Shown: positions 33,625 through 43,242 of the stretch, piece by piece
Position numbering within the stretch: the first letter of the stretch is position 1
How the letters are laid out: each line of letters begins with the position of its first letter
NCBI RefSeq assembly: GCF_000527135.1
Contig: NZ_AZUP01000001.1
Location: 992,001-1,056,000, forward strand
Source: Methyloversatilis discipulorum
Lineage (GTDB): Bacteria; Pseudomonadota; Gammaproteobacteria; Burkholderiales; Rhodocyclaceae
Direction: 5' to 3'
DNA length: 64,000 nucleotides
Notes under the pieces: generated by a model
The model's database searches: none
The model's input: only the letters and a program-made list of their open reading frames with translations
Told to the model about the DNA's origin: nothing
Position numbers and translations under genes: made by a program

Positions 33625-33640
33625 ATTGAAAGGTAATGCA

Positions 33641-33973
33641 ATGAATAAGATGAAGTTTTACATCATGACCATCGCGCTTTCTCTGACCGCGATGCCGGTG
33701 CTGGCTGCCAGCACGATCAAGATGCAGGTCGACGGTCTGGTATGCGCCTTCTGCGGTTCGGCGATCGAGAAGAAGCTGCGCAGCAACGCCGCCACCGCCG
33801 ACGTGCTGGTTAGCCTCGAACACAAGATCGTCGCGCTGAGCCTGAAGGACGGCCAGGACATCGCCGACGACACGCTGCGCACGCAGATCACCGACGCCGG
33901 CTATCAGGTAAAGAAGATCGAACGCGTAACCGACACGCTGGACAGCCTGCGTGCCGCGCTCAAGGGCCGCTGA
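33641..33973 (+). CDS. Periplasmic heavy-metal-associated (MerP-like) protein
   Basis: A 110-residue protein with a Sec signal (FYIMTIALSLTAMPVLA) and one HMA domain: TIKMQVDGLVCAFCGSAIEKKL, where CAFC is the CxxC metal site. The usual GMxC is GLVC here. Leader AT-richness and an AGG before the ATG contrast with the GC-rich genes around it. It probably hands Hg(II), Cu(I) or another soft metal to the MerT-like protein encoded two bases downstream. Confidence 0.82.
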   Translation: MNKMKFYIMTIALSLTAMPVLAASTIKMQVDGLVCAFCGSAIEKKLRSNAATADVLVSLEHKIVALSLKDGQDIADDTLRTQITDAGYQVKKIERVTDTLDSLRAALKGR

Positions 33974-33974
33974 G

Positions 33975-34364
33975 ATGGCGGCGCCCGAAACCGGTCTGCG
34001 CGCGACGCTGGGTGCCAGCGGCCTGTCGCTGCTGGCGAGCGGCTCGACCCTGGTGTGCTGTGCGCTGCCGGCGCTGCTGGTCGCACTCGGCGCCGGCGCC
34101 ACACTGGTGACGCTGACCAGCCGGCTGCCGCAGCTGATCTGGCTGTCCGAGCACAAGGCGGCGGTGTTCGGCGTCGCCGCCGCGATGCTGGCGCTGGCGG
34201 GTGCGGCGCAATGGCGCGCCCGTTCGCTGCCCTGCCCGGCCGACCCGGCCGCGGCGCGGGTCTGCGCACGTGCCCGGCGGACATCGGCGGTGGTGTATGG
34301 CCTGTCGGTCCTGCTGTTCCTGATCGGCGGCTTCTTCGCCTTCGTCGCGCCTATGCTGCTCTGA
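33975..34364 (+). CDS. MerT-like membrane transporter
   Basis: A 129-residue inner-membrane protein with about three helices. The first helix ends with the vicinal Cys pair in TLVCCALPALLVALGAGA, as in MerT/MerC-type transporters, and a loop has PCPADPAAARVCARARR with further Cys. Paired with the preceding HMA protein it forms a MerP/MerT-like import or sensing unit. No MerA, MerR or other mercury gene is near, so the metal could be copper or another thiophile. Confidence 0.75.
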   Translation: MAAPETGLRATLGASGLSLLASGSTLVCCALPALLVALGAGATLVTLTSRLPQLIWLSEHKAAVFGVAAAMLALAGAAQWRARSLPCPADPAAARVCARARRTSAVVYGLSVLLFLIGGFFAFVAPMLL

Positions 34365-34382
34365 CCTAGCCGCGGCACCGGC

Positions 34383-34775
34383 TCAGCGCGACGCGGGCGA
34401 GGACTCGTCCGCGTCCGCCGACGGCGACACGCAGGCGCTCAGCGGCGGCGGCATGTCCTGGTCGCCGCTGTTGCGCCGGCGGAACAGCTCGGTGCGCGAC
34501 AGCAGAATGGTGGTCACTGGCACGGTCAGCGACAGGAAGATGATGATGAGCCAGGCGTGCAGCGACAGCGCGCCATCCTGCACCGAGAAGTACAGGATGC
34601 TGGCCAGCGTCACGCACCAGGCGGAAAAGCTGAAGGCCAGCGCCGGCGGATGCATGCGCTGGAAGAAGCTGCGGAAGCGCACCACGCCGATCGCCGCCAC
34701 CAGCGTGAACACGCCGCTCAGCGCCAGCAGCAGCGCCACCGGAATTTCGACCCACAGCGGTATCGGCGGAATCAT
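34383..34775 (-). CDS. phaG: Monovalent cation/proton antiporter subunit G (Mrp/Pha)
   Basis: A 130-residue three-helix subunit: SGVFTLVAAIGVVRFRSFFQRMHPPA is the MnhG/PhaG signature. The last 30 residues form a charged hydrophilic tail. It is the last gene of a six-gene antiporter operon (AB-C-D-E-F-G), 28 bases after F. Confidence 0.92.
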   Translation of the reverse strand: MIPPIPLWVEIPVALLLALSGVFTLVAAIGVVRFRSFFQRMHPPALAFSFSAWCVTLASILYFSVQDGALSLHAWLIIIFLSLTVPVTTILLSRTELFRRRNSGDQDMPPPLSACVSPSADADESSPASR

Positions 34776-34803
34776 TGCCGCCTCCCTGGCACAAAGCGGG
34801 CGC

Positions 34804-35082
34804 TCATTCGATCACCTCGCCGCGCAACAGGAATTTCGCCATGGCGGCCGAACTGACGAAGCCGAAGATGGAAATGAGCAGCGCCGCCTCGAAGTACATC
34901 GCGCTGCGATAGCGTATCGCCAGCACCATCAGTATCAGCATCGCGATGGTGCAGATCAGATCCATCGCCAGCACGCGGTCCTGCGCGGACGGACCGCGGA
35001 CCAGGCGCAGCAGCGCCAGCGCCATCGCCGAGATGTAGCAGCCCATCGCGAACACGATGGCGGAAAACAGCAGCGGGCTCAT
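34804..35082 (-). CDS. phaF: Monovalent cation/proton antiporter subunit F
   Basis: A 92-residue subunit with three helices, carrying LLRLVRGPSAQDRVLAMDLI, the conserved MnhF/PhaF motif. The ATG at 35082 overlaps the stop of subunit E (ATGA). It works only as part of the whole Mrp complex. Confidence 0.93.
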   Translation of the reverse strand: MSPLLFSAIVFAMGCYISAMALALLRLVRGPSAQDRVLAMDLICTIAMLILMVLAIRYRSAMYFEAALLISIFGFVSSAAMAKFLLRGEVIE

Positions 35083-35573
35083 TCGAATATCTCCATCAGC
35101 GGGCGCTCGTAACGGCGCTTGATCAGTTCGATCTCGGCCGCGACGTCGTCCATGTCGAACATGTGGACGAGCAGCGCGCTGCGGTCCAGCGCCAGCTCCG
35201 ACCAGATGGTGCCAGGGATGACGCACATGATGGCCGCCAGCACCGCCAGCCCGTTCGGGTCGCGCATGTCCAGCGGCACGACGACGAAACCGCCACGCGG
35301 CATGCGTTCGCCCGACGCCAGCGTGCCGCGCAGCACGCGCCAGTTCCACACGATCACGTCGTAACCGACCTGCATGAACAGCCGCAGCGCTACCCAGGGA
35401 CGGCGGAAGCGCACCGGCGTCGGCCGCAGCGTGTGTGTCAGCAGCGGCACCAGCACGCCGAGAATCGTACCGAGCAGCACCTGCCCAAGGCCCAGTGATG
35501 CGTTGTTGAGCAGCAGCCACAGCGCGAGCAGCGCCAGCGACAGCAGCGGAGCGGGAAACAGGCGGCGCATCAT
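35079..35573 (-). CDS. phaE: Monovalent cation/proton antiporter subunit E
   Basis: A 164-residue subunit with two to three N-terminal helices and the cytoplasmic PhaE segment (VPLDMRDPNGLAVLAAIMCVIPGTIWSELALD, core PNGLAVLAAIMCVIPGT). The two adjacent ATGs at 35573 and 35570 leave a small doubt about the start; the first overlaps the subunit D stop. Confidence 0.92.
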   Translation of the reverse strand: MMRRLFPAPLLSLALLALWLLLNNASLGLGQVLLGTILGVLVPLLTHTLRPTPVRFRRPWVALRLFMQVGYDVIVWNWRVLRGTLASGERMPRGGFVVVPLDMRDPNGLAVLAAIMCVIPGTIWSELALDRSALLVHMFDMDDVAAEIELIKRRYERPLMEIFE

Positions 35574-37282
35574 GGCGCGGACTCCGGCCCTTGCAGGCTG
35601 AGGCGTTCGGCATTCGTCGGTGTCGGTCGCGGCCGCGCCGACAGCACCGCGTCGATATAGCCGGCCGGGCTGTACAAGGCCTCGGCGGTCGCCGCCGCGT
35701 AGCGCATGACCGGCTCGGCACGCACCGAAATGAACACGCACACGCCCACCAGCACCGCGATCGGCACGAATTCGACCACCCGCAGCAGCGGTGCTTCGCG
35801 ATCGACCGGCGTCCAGAAGAAGCGGATACCGACGCGCGATAGCGCCACCAGCGCGCACAGCCCGGACAGCACGATAAGTACCGGCAGCACCCAGGTCAGC
35901 AGCGCGTCGGTACTCGCGGTGTCGACACCCAGCCCCGGCACCAGCGCCGACAGCAGCACGAACTTGCCGATGAAGCCGGACAGCGGCGGCAGTCCGGCGA
36001 CCAGCAGCGTGCAGCAGATGAAGGCCAGGCCGAGCAGCGCGGTGGCGGCCGGAATGGCGTGGCCGATCAGCATTTCCTCGTCCTCGTCGAGATTGACGTC
36101 CTTGTCCAGTTCCAGCTCGGCCAGCGGGAACGGCAGGTAATCCTCCTCGTCCTCCGGCGCGCGCGCACCAGCGACGTCGGCACTGCGCGAGCGCTCCATC
36201 AGCTCGGCCAGCAGGAAGAAGGCGGCCACGCCGAGCGTCGAACTGGGCAGGTAGTACAGCGCGCCGGCGGTCAGTTCCGGCCGGGCCAGACCGAGCACGG
36301 CCAGCAGCGTGCCCGAGGACACGATGACCGCGAAGCCGGCCAGCCGGCCCGGCCGCTGCGTCGAGAACATGCCGAAGGCGCCGGCGGCCAGCGTCGCCGT
36401 GCCGCCCCATAGCAGCCAGTCGCTGCCGAAGCCGGCGGAAGCGCCCGCCTGGTCCGAGAACATCAGCGTGCTGAAGCGCAGCAGCACGTAGACGCCGACC
36501 TTGGTCAGCAGCGCGAACACCGCCGCCGCCGGCGCACTGGCGGCGGCGTAGGCCGGTACCAGCCAGAAGTTGAGCGGCCACATCGCCGCCTTGGCGAGGA
36601 AAGCGACACCGAGCACGGCGAAGCCCGCGTGCAGCAGCGCGCGATCGCCGGTGGCCACCTGCGGAATACGGGCGGCGATGTCGGCCATGTTCAGCGTGCC
36701 GGTGACGCCGTAGATCAGCGCGGCGCCGATCAGGAACAGCGAGGACGCAAGCAGGTTGATCGCCACGTAATGCAGCCCGGTGCGCACCCGCGACGGACCC
36801 GAGCCGTGCAGCAGCAGACCGTAGGACGCCGCCAGCATCACTTCGAAGAACACGAACAGGTTGAACAGGTCGCCGGTCAGGAAGGCGCCGTTCAGACCCA
36901 TGATCTGGATCTGGAACAGCGGATGGAAATGCGCGCCGGCCTTGTGCCAGCGCGCCACCGCGAACAGCAGCGCCATCAGCGCGACGACGGCGGCGGTGAT
37001 CAGCAGCAGCACCGACAGGCGGTCGGCGACCAGCACGATGCCGAAGGGCACGTCCCAGTTCGACGGCAGATAGACGCCGTACGCGGCGGGCCGGTCGCTG
37101 CCGACCCAGAAGAGCAGCAGCAGCGCCACCGCCAGATTGGCCAGCGCGGCCGCCAGACCGATCATGCCGCGGATGCGGTGGCGCCGCCCGTCCAGCAACA
37201 GCAGCAGGCAGGCGGTCAGCAGCGGCAGCAGGATGGGCGCAATGGTCAGATGCGGCATCAGCGCCTGGGCGAGCGCCTTCAT
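35570..37282 (-). CDS. phaD: Monovalent cation/proton antiporter subunit D
   Basis: A 570-residue antiporter subunit related to complex I ND4/ND5 proteins, with about 14 helices. LTGDLFNLFVFFEVMLAASYGLLLHG holds the conserved Glu of TM5, and FLAKAAMWPLNFWLVPAYAAASAPAAA the Lys of TM7. A charged insert (EDEEDYLPFPLAELELDKD) near residue 380 is longer than in most PhaD proteins. Confidence 0.94.
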   Translation of the reverse strand: MKALAQALMPHLTIAPILLPLLTACLLLLLDGRRHRIRGMIGLAAALANLAVALLLLFWVGSDRPAAYGVYLPSNWDVPFGIVLVADRLSVLLLITAAVVALMALLFAVARWHKAGAHFHPLFQIQIMGLNGAFLTGDLFNLFVFFEVMLAASYGLLLHGSGPSRVRTGLHYVAINLLASSLFLIGAALIYGVTGTLNMADIAARIPQVATGDRALLHAGFAVLGVAFLAKAAMWPLNFWLVPAYAAASAPAAAVFALLTKVGVYVLLRFSTLMFSDQAGASAGFGSDWLLWGGTATLAAGAFGMFSTQRPGRLAGFAVIVSSGTLLAVLGLARPELTAGALYYLPSSTLGVAAFFLLAELMERSRSADVAGARAPEDEEDYLPFPLAELELDKDVNLDEDEEMLIGHAIPAATALLGLAFICCTLLVAGLPPLSGFIGKFVLLSALVPGLGVDTASTDALLTWVLPVLIVLSGLCALVALSRVGIRFFWTPVDREAPLLRVVEFVPIAVLVGVCVFISVRAEPVMRYAAATAEALYSPAGYIDAVLSARPRPTPTNAERLSLQGPESAP

Positions 37283-37623
37283 TCGGCGTCCTCCCGCCCA
37301 TCGACGTGGTCATTGCCGAAAAAGCCCCGCTGCGCCAGCAGCACCACCAGGAAAAGCGCAGTCATGGCGAAGCCGATCACGATGGCGGTCAGCACCAGCG
37401 CCTGCGGCATCGGGTCAGTGTAGTGCGCAAGGTCGGTCGGCACGCCGGGCGCCAGCACCGGCTCGCTGTCCAGCGCCAGCCGGCCCATGCTGAAGATGAA
37501 CAGGTTCACGCCGTAGCCGAGCAGCGACAGCCCCATGATGACCTGATAGGTACGCGGCCGCAGCAGCAGCCACACGCCGCAAGCGGTAAGCACGCCGATC
37601 GCGCAGGCGAGGACGATTTCCAT
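37279..37623 (-). CDS. phaC: Monovalent cation/proton antiporter subunit C
   Basis: A 114-residue NuoK-like subunit with three helices: RTYQVIMGLSLLGYGVNLFIF and DPMPQALVLTAIVIGFAMTA are the MnhC/PhaC signatures. It overlaps the AB gene before it and the D gene after it by ATGA. Confidence 0.94.
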   Translation of the reverse strand: MEIVLACAIGVLTACGVWLLLRPRTYQVIMGLSLLGYGVNLFIFSMGRLALDSEPVLAPGVPTDLAHYTDPMPQALVLTAIVIGFAMTALFLVVLLAQRGFFGNDHVDGREDAE

Positions 37624-40565
37624 CAGAGCGCTCCTTCCTTCCGTTCGTCTTCTTCGTTGTCGCGGACACGGCGTCCACGCACCGACTGGTGGCCCAGTGC
37701 GGTCAGTATCAGCAGCGTCGCCCCGACCACCAGCAGGAACACGCCTATGTCGTAGAACAGCGCGCTGGCGACGTGGATGTCGCCGATCAGCGGCAGGCTG
37801 AGGTGGGCGGTGTGCGTGGTCAGGAAGGGATAGCCCAGCGCGAAGGACCCGAGTCCGGTGGCCGTCGCCGTCAGCAGGCCGAAGGCGATCCAGCGCTGCG
37901 GCCGCAGGTCCATGTGCGCTTCGACCCACTGCGTGCCGGACACGATGTACTGCACGATGAAGGCGGTCGACAGCACCAGCCCGGCGACGAAGCCGCCACC
38001 CGGTTCGTTGTGGCCGCGCATGAACAGATAGACCGCGATCACCGCCGCCAGCGGCAGCACCAGCCGCACCAGCACCGCCGGCACCATCAGGTAACCGCGA
38101 GCGGTGTCTTCGGCCGTCTGGGCATCGACCAGATCGGTCACCAGATCGGCCGGCAGCGCCTGCTGCTGCGCCGGCAGTTCCGCACTTTCCGGCGCCGGAC
38201 GGAAGCGGCGCAGCAGCGCATAGACGGTCAGCGCCACCACGCCGAGCACGGTGATCTCGCCCAGCGTGTCGAAGCCGCGGAAATCGACCAGCATCACGTT
38301 CACCACATTGCTGCCGCCGCCCTCGGGCAGCGCCCGTTCGAGGAAGAAGGGCGAAATGCTCTGCGGGAAGCTGCGCGTCATAATGGCCCAGGAAAGCAGT
38401 GCCAGCCCGCCGCCGGCAGCCAGCGCGATCGCCAGGTCGCGCGCGCGCCGCGCGCGCGCCCGCGCGCGGACGAGCAGCGACTGATTGCGTCCGACGTCTT
38501 CCAGCCGCTTCGGCAGCCAGCGCAACCCGAGCATGATGAGCACGGTGGTGACCGCCTCCACCGACAGCTGGGTCAGCGCGAGATCGGGCGCCGAGAACCA
38601 GGCGAAGGTGATGACGGTGACCAGCCCGGACACGCTCATCAGCGCCAGCGCGGTCAGCCGGTGGTATTTCGCCTGCCATACGGCGCCGATCGCCGCGCCC
38701 GCGCCAACCAGCCACATCAGCGCGAACATCGGCGAGAACTCGAGCATGGCGCGGTCGCCGCCGGCCAGCAGCGCCTCGCTGCCGAGCTTGCGCAGCGGCA
38801 CGGCGGCAGCCACCAAGGTCACCAGCACCAGCAGCATCAGCTGCATCTGCAGGCGGCGCGTACCGAACAGCCGCCGGGTGTGGCGGCCGGCCAGCGTGAG
38901 CCGGGCCAGCAGAGAACGGAACACGCGCTTGCCGTTGATCCGGCCGATCAGCGGCGCCTTCACGAGGTGACCGCGGCGCATCGGACCGCGCAGCAAGAAG
39001 AACAACGCAATGCCGCCGACTAGCGACAGCAGGCTCATCCACAGCGGCAGGTTGAAGCCGTGCCACACCGCGAGGTCGAAGGCCGGCAACGTGCCGACCA
39101 CGGGCTGTGCCGCGGTTTCGAGGATGCGCTGGATGGACCACTGCGGCAGCGTGCCGACCACCAGACAGGCCAGCACCAGCACCGAGATCGGCGCACGCAT
39201 CCACTGCGGCGGCTCGTGCGGCTGACGCGGCAGCGCGCCGCATTTGTCGCGGCCGAGGAACACGTCCACCGTGAAGCGCAGCGAATAGGCGACGCTGAAC
39301 ATGCCGGCAAGCACCGCGACCGCCGGCAGCGCGCGATCGATACCGGGCGAGGCGGCAAGGAACACCGCTTCGCTGAAGAACATTTCCTTCGAGATGAAGC
39401 CGTTGAGCAGCGGCACGCCGGCCATCGCCGCCGCCGCCACCATCGCCAGCGTCGCGGTGATCGGCATGTAGCGCGCCAGACCGCTCAGGCGGCGGATGTC
39501 GCGCGTACCGGTCTCGTGGTCGATGACGCCCACCGCCATGAACAGCGAGGCCTTGAAGGTGGCGTGGTTGATGATGTGGAACACCGCCGCCACCGCCGCC
39601 AGCGGGCTGTTCAGACCGAGCAGCGTGGTGATCAGGCCGAGATGGGAAATGGTCGAATAGGCGAGCAGCCCCTTCAGGTCGTTCTGGAAGATGGCGGCAA
39701 AGCCGCCGACCAGCAGCGTCGCCAGACCGGCGCCGGTGACCAGCCAGAACCACTCGTCGGTGCCGGCCAGCACCGGCCACAGCCGCGCCAGCAGGAAGAC
39801 GCCGGCCTTCACCATGGTGGCGGAATGCAGGTAGGCCGACACCGGCGTCGGCGCAGCCATCGCGTTCGGCAGCCAGAACTGGAAGGGGAACTGCGCGCTC
39901 TTGGTGAAGGCGCCGAGCAGCACCAGCACCAGCATCGGCCGGTACAGCGGATGAGCGCGCACCGTGTCGCCAGCGGCCAGCACCGCGTCGAGGTCGTAGC
40001 TGCCGGCGATGTGGCCGAGCAGCACCACGCCGGCCAGCAGACAGAGGCCGCCGGCGCCGGTCACCGTGAGCGCCATGCGCGCACCGCGGCGCGCGTCCTT
40101 GCGGTGGTGCCAGTAGCCGATCAGCAGGAAGGAGAACAGGCTGGTCAGCTCCCAGAACAGCACCATCTGGAACAGATTGCCGGACAGCACGACGCCGCTC
40201 ATCGCACCCATGAAGGCGAGCAGGAAGGCAAAGAAGCGCGGCACCGGGTCGGCCGGCGACATGTAGTAGCGCGCATACAGCACCACCAGCGCGCCGATGC
40301 CCAGCACCAGCATCGAGAACATCCAGGCGAAGCCGTCCATGCGCAGCACGAAGTTCAGGCCGAGCGACGGCAGCCAGGTGATTTCCTGACGGATCACCTG
40401 CCCGGCCGCGATCTCCGGAAACAGCAGCGCCACCTGTACCGCACAGACCAGAGCGATGACGCCGGCCAGCGTCGATTCGGCGTTGCGTGCATTCGTCGGC
40501 AGCAGCGCCGCGATCAGGCTGCCGATGAAGGGCAGCGCGACGAGGGCGATCAGCGGCAATTGCAT
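37623..40565 (-). CDS. phaAB: Fused antiporter subunit A/B (Mrp/Pha)
   Basis: A 980-residue fusion of the ND5-like subunit A with subunit B, as in Pha and group-2 Mrp systems. N-terminal helices lead to LVLLGAFTKSAQFPFQFWLPNAMAAPTPVSAYLHSATMVKAG (core TKSAQFPFQFWLPNAM), the conserved proton-channel helix. The B-like end carries EPGGGFVAGLVLSTAF and the MrpB fold. It exchanges Na+ or K+ for protons across the inner membrane and supports pH or salt tolerance. An alternating CG tract at about 38436-38467 encodes ARARARRARDL. Confidence 0.95.
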   Translation of the reverse strand: MQLPLIALVALPFIGSLIAALLPTNARNAESTLAGVIALVCAVQVALLFPEIAAGQVIRQEITWLPSLGLNFVLRMDGFAWMFSMLVLGIGALVVLYARYYMSPADPVPRFFAFLLAFMGAMSGVVLSGNLFQMVLFWELTSLFSFLLIGYWHHRKDARRGARMALTVTGAGGLCLLAGVVLLGHIAGSYDLDAVLAAGDTVRAHPLYRPMLVLVLLGAFTKSAQFPFQFWLPNAMAAPTPVSAYLHSATMVKAGVFLLARLWPVLAGTDEWFWLVTGAGLATLLVGGFAAIFQNDLKGLLAYSTISHLGLITTLLGLNSPLAAVAAVFHIINHATFKASLFMAVGVIDHETGTRDIRRLSGLARYMPITATLAMVAAAAMAGVPLLNGFISKEMFFSEAVFLAASPGIDRALPAVAVLAGMFSVAYSLRFTVDVFLGRDKCGALPRQPHEPPQWMRAPISVLVLACLVVGTLPQWSIQRILETAAQPVVGTLPAFDLAVWHGFNLPLWMSLLSLVGGIALFFLLRGPMRRGHLVKAPLIGRINGKRVFRSLLARLTLAGRHTRRLFGTRRLQMQLMLLVLVTLVAAAVPLRKLGSEALLAGGDRAMLEFSPMFALMWLVGAGAAIGAVWQAKYHRLTALALMSVSGLVTVITFAWFSAPDLALTQLSVEAVTTVLIMLGLRWLPKRLEDVGRNQSLLVRARARARRARDLAIALAAGGGLALLSWAIMTRSFPQSISPFFLERALPEGGGSNVVNVMLVDFRGFDTLGEITVLGVVALTVYALLRRFRPAPESAELPAQQQALPADLVTDLVDAQTAEDTARGYLMVPAVLVRLVLPLAAVIAVYLFMRGHNEPGGGFVAGLVLSTAFIVQYIVSGTQWVEAHMDLRPQRWIAFGLLTATATGLGSFALGYPFLTTHTAHLSLPLIGDIHVASALFYDIGVFLLVVGATLLILTALGHQSVRGRRVRDNEEDERKEGAL

Positions 40566-40654
40566 CGGATGACCATTTTTTGTTCTCGTTTGAAACCGAC
40601 AGACAAAACGGGAGCGCTGCGGCAGCGCCGCATCACACCCGCTTCACGGAAAAA

Positions 40655-43135
40655 TCAGAGCGCGCGCAGGCTGGCCAGCGCGGGTGCCTTCAGCGCTCCA
40701 CGCAGGCCCAGCATGCCGGCGGCAAGCACGGCCAGCACGCTGAAGGCGACGCCCGCCAGCGGCAGGCCGGCGGAGGGCAGATACGGGAGCTGGAAGGCCT
40801 GGCGGGCCAGCAGCATGGTCAGCACGAGAGCACCGAATGCGGCGAGCACGCCAGCGAGAGCCCCGAGTATCGCAAATTCCGCGGCCAGCGAGGCACGCAG
40901 TTGCCGGTCGCGTGCGCCGAGCGTGCGCAGCACCGCCAGTTCGAAACGGCGCTCGTCGTGCGTCGACTCGATGGCCGCCAGCAGCACGACCACGCCGGCC
41001 AGCAGCGCGAATCCGAACACCACGCTGACCGCAGCCGACAGCTGGTCCATCAGCGCGCGGAACTGGCGCACCACCGCATCGACGTCGACCGCGGTCAGGT
41101 TGGGAAAGCGCGCCACCAGTTCGTTGGTGAAGCCCACGGCCGTTGCCGGCAGGTGGAAGGAGGTGATGTAGCTGGCCGGAAAATCCTCGAGCACGCCAGG
41201 TGTCGCAACGACGAAGAAATTGACGTTCATCGAATCCCATTCGAGCTCGCGCAGGCTGCCGACCACCGCCTCGACCTGACGGCCGGCGATGTCGAAGCGC
41301 AACGTATCGCCGGGCGCGATGCCCAGCGTGTTCGCCAAGCCGGCCTCGACCGAGAAGGCGGGCTTCGTCGCGTCCCAGTTGCCGGCGACGATGCGGTTGC
41401 CGACCTGCACGTGCTCGTCCCAGGACAGGTTGAACTCGCGCTCGACCAGCCGTTTGGCGCGCGCGTCCTCGTAATCGTCGGGCGATACCGCGCGGCCGTT
41501 CAGGGCGACCAGGCGGGCGCGCGACATCGGCAGCAGTTGCGGCGGTGCCAGTCCGGCGTCGGCGAACTGCGCGCGCACCGCGTCGAGCTGGTCGGGCTGG
41601 ATGTTCAGCACGAAGCGGTTGGGCGCATCGGCCGGCAGCCGGTTGCGCCAGGCGTCGAGCAGGTCGCCGCGCACGATGACCAGCAGCAGCACCGCGGTCA
41701 GACCCAGGCCGAGGGCGGCGATCTGCACCGTTGACGCAACGCGCCGGCGGGTCAGGCTGGCCAGACCGTAGCGCCAGCCGCCGGCGGTGCCGCCGCGCAG
41801 CCGCGCCACCAGTGCCAGCGCGCCCCAGGCGACCGCGGCGTACAGGCCGCAGGCAGCGACGAAGCCGCCGACCACGACCGCCCCCAGCGTCAGGTCGCCC
41901 GCCATCAGCACGATCAGCGCCGACAGGCAGGCCAGACCGAAAGCGTAGGCGCCCCAGGACACGACGTCGGCATCATCCCATTCGCGTCGCAGCACGCGCA
42001 GCGTCGACACCCGGCGCAGGCGCAGCAGCTGCGGCCACACGAAACCCAGCATCAGCGTCATGCCGACGGCAAAGCCGTACAGCACCGGCGTCAGTCCCGG
42101 CTGCGGCAAGGTGGTCGCGAACAGACCGGCCAGCAGCGCCTCGACGCCGAACTGCGTGAGGTAGCCGACGACGCAGCCGAGCGCGCAGGCGAGCAGGCCA
42201 ACCAGCACGAATTCGATCAGGAAGAGCCGCGTAAGCCGCGCCTGCGTGGCGCCGAGGCAGCGCATCACGGCGCAGCCGTCGAGATGGCGCTGCATGTAGC
42301 GGCGCGCCGCCAGCCCGACCGCCACCGCGGCGAACACCACGGCCAGCATGGCCGCCAGGCGCAGGAATTTCTGCGCGCGGTCGAGCGCGCCGCGCACCTC
42401 GGGCTGCGCCTCTTCGACGTTCTCGACGCGCTGGCCGCGCGCCAGCTGCGGCTTCAGCCAGGCGGCGTAGGCACGTACCGCGGCGTCCTCACCGGCCACG
42501 TGCAGCCGGTAGCTGATGCGGCTGCCTTCCTGTATCAGCCCGCTGGCCGGCAGATCGGCCGCATTCAGCATCAGCCGCGGCACGATGGCGAAGAAGCTGG
42601 CGCCGCGATCCGATTCGAAGGTGAGCACCGCGGCCACACGCAGCTTGAGCTGACCGACGCTGATCGTATCGCCGCTGCGCACGCGCAGTGCGCTGGTCGC
42701 GCGCTCGTCCAGCCACACGGTGCCGGGCTCGGGTATCGCCCGCGTGTCGGCGTCCGGCGCATTCAGTTCGGGCGCGATGCGCAGCTTGCCGCGCAGCGGG
42801 TAGCCGTCGGACACCGCCTTGACGCCGACCAGCTGGGCGCCGTCGGCGGCTGACGCCATGCTGGTGAAGCTCCAGGTGCGGATCGCACGCAGTCCGCGCG
42901 ACTGCGCTTCGTCGACGTAGGCGTCGGGCAGCGGGTTGTCGCCGGCCACCCGCAGGTCGCCACCGAGGAGCTGGTTCGCCTCGCTGACCACCGAGCGCGA
43001 CACGCGGTCGGTGAAGAAGGACACCGAGGTCAGTGCGGCCACCGCAAGCAGCAGCGCCAGGCCGAGCACGCGCAGCTCACCGGCACGGAAATCGCGCAGC
43101 GCCATGCGTGCGGCCAGAATCAGATCGGAGGTCAT
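40655..43135 (-). CDS. FtsX-like ABC transporter permease (YbbP family)
   Basis: An 826-residue membrane protein with ten helices and two large periplasmic MacB-like domains. It begins MTSDLILAARMALRDFRAGELRVLGLALLLAVAALTSVSF, and FtsX domains include CLGATQARLTRLFLIEFVLVG and RTLGARDRQLRASLAAEFAILG. YbbP-type permeases usually pair with the ATPase YbbA and the lipase TesA and act in lipid or toxin extrusion. No ATPase lies next to it in this window, so the partner must be elsewhere. The start at 43135 is preceded by an AG-rich stretch. Confidence 0.88.
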   Translation of the reverse strand: MTSDLILAARMALRDFRAGELRVLGLALLLAVAALTSVSFFTDRVSRSVVSEANQLLGGDLRVAGDNPLPDAYVDEAQSRGLRAIRTWSFTSMASAADGAQLVGVKAVSDGYPLRGKLRIAPELNAPDADTRAIPEPGTVWLDERATSALRVRSGDTISVGQLKLRVAAVLTFESDRGASFFAIVPRLMLNAADLPASGLIQEGSRISYRLHVAGEDAAVRAYAAWLKPQLARGQRVENVEEAQPEVRGALDRAQKFLRLAAMLAVVFAAVAVGLAARRYMQRHLDGCAVMRCLGATQARLTRLFLIEFVLVGLLACALGCVVGYLTQFGVEALLAGLFATTLPQPGLTPVLYGFAVGMTLMLGFVWPQLLRLRRVSTLRVLRREWDDADVVSWGAYAFGLACLSALIVLMAGDLTLGAVVVGGFVAACGLYAAVAWGALALVARLRGGTAGGWRYGLASLTRRRVASTVQIAALGLGLTAVLLLVIVRGDLLDAWRNRLPADAPNRFVLNIQPDQLDAVRAQFADAGLAPPQLLPMSRARLVALNGRAVSPDDYEDARAKRLVEREFNLSWDEHVQVGNRIVAGNWDATKPAFSVEAGLANTLGIAPGDTLRFDIAGRQVEAVVGSLRELEWDSMNVNFFVVATPGVLEDFPASYITSFHLPATAVGFTNELVARFPNLTAVDVDAVVRQFRALMDQLSAAVSVVFGFALLAGVVVLLAAIESTHDERRFELAVLRTLGARDRQLRASLAAEFAILGALAGVLAAFGALVLTMLLARQAFQLPYLPSAGLPLAGVAFSVLAVLAAGMLGLRGALKAPALASLRAL

Positions 43136-43242
43136 CGCTTCATTCTCTTTCTTGTCTTGTCCGGCGTCTGTCGATCGCTCCCGGTACGACAGCCAGGTCG
43201 GGCACAATGCGCGCCTTGCGTTTCAGCCCGTATGGACACCCG

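Noticed and set aside
37279..39780. Long minus-strand frame overlapping antiporter subunits C and A/B
   Set aside because: Only its last 114 codons are real (subunit C). The rest is an out-of-frame shadow of the A/B gene.
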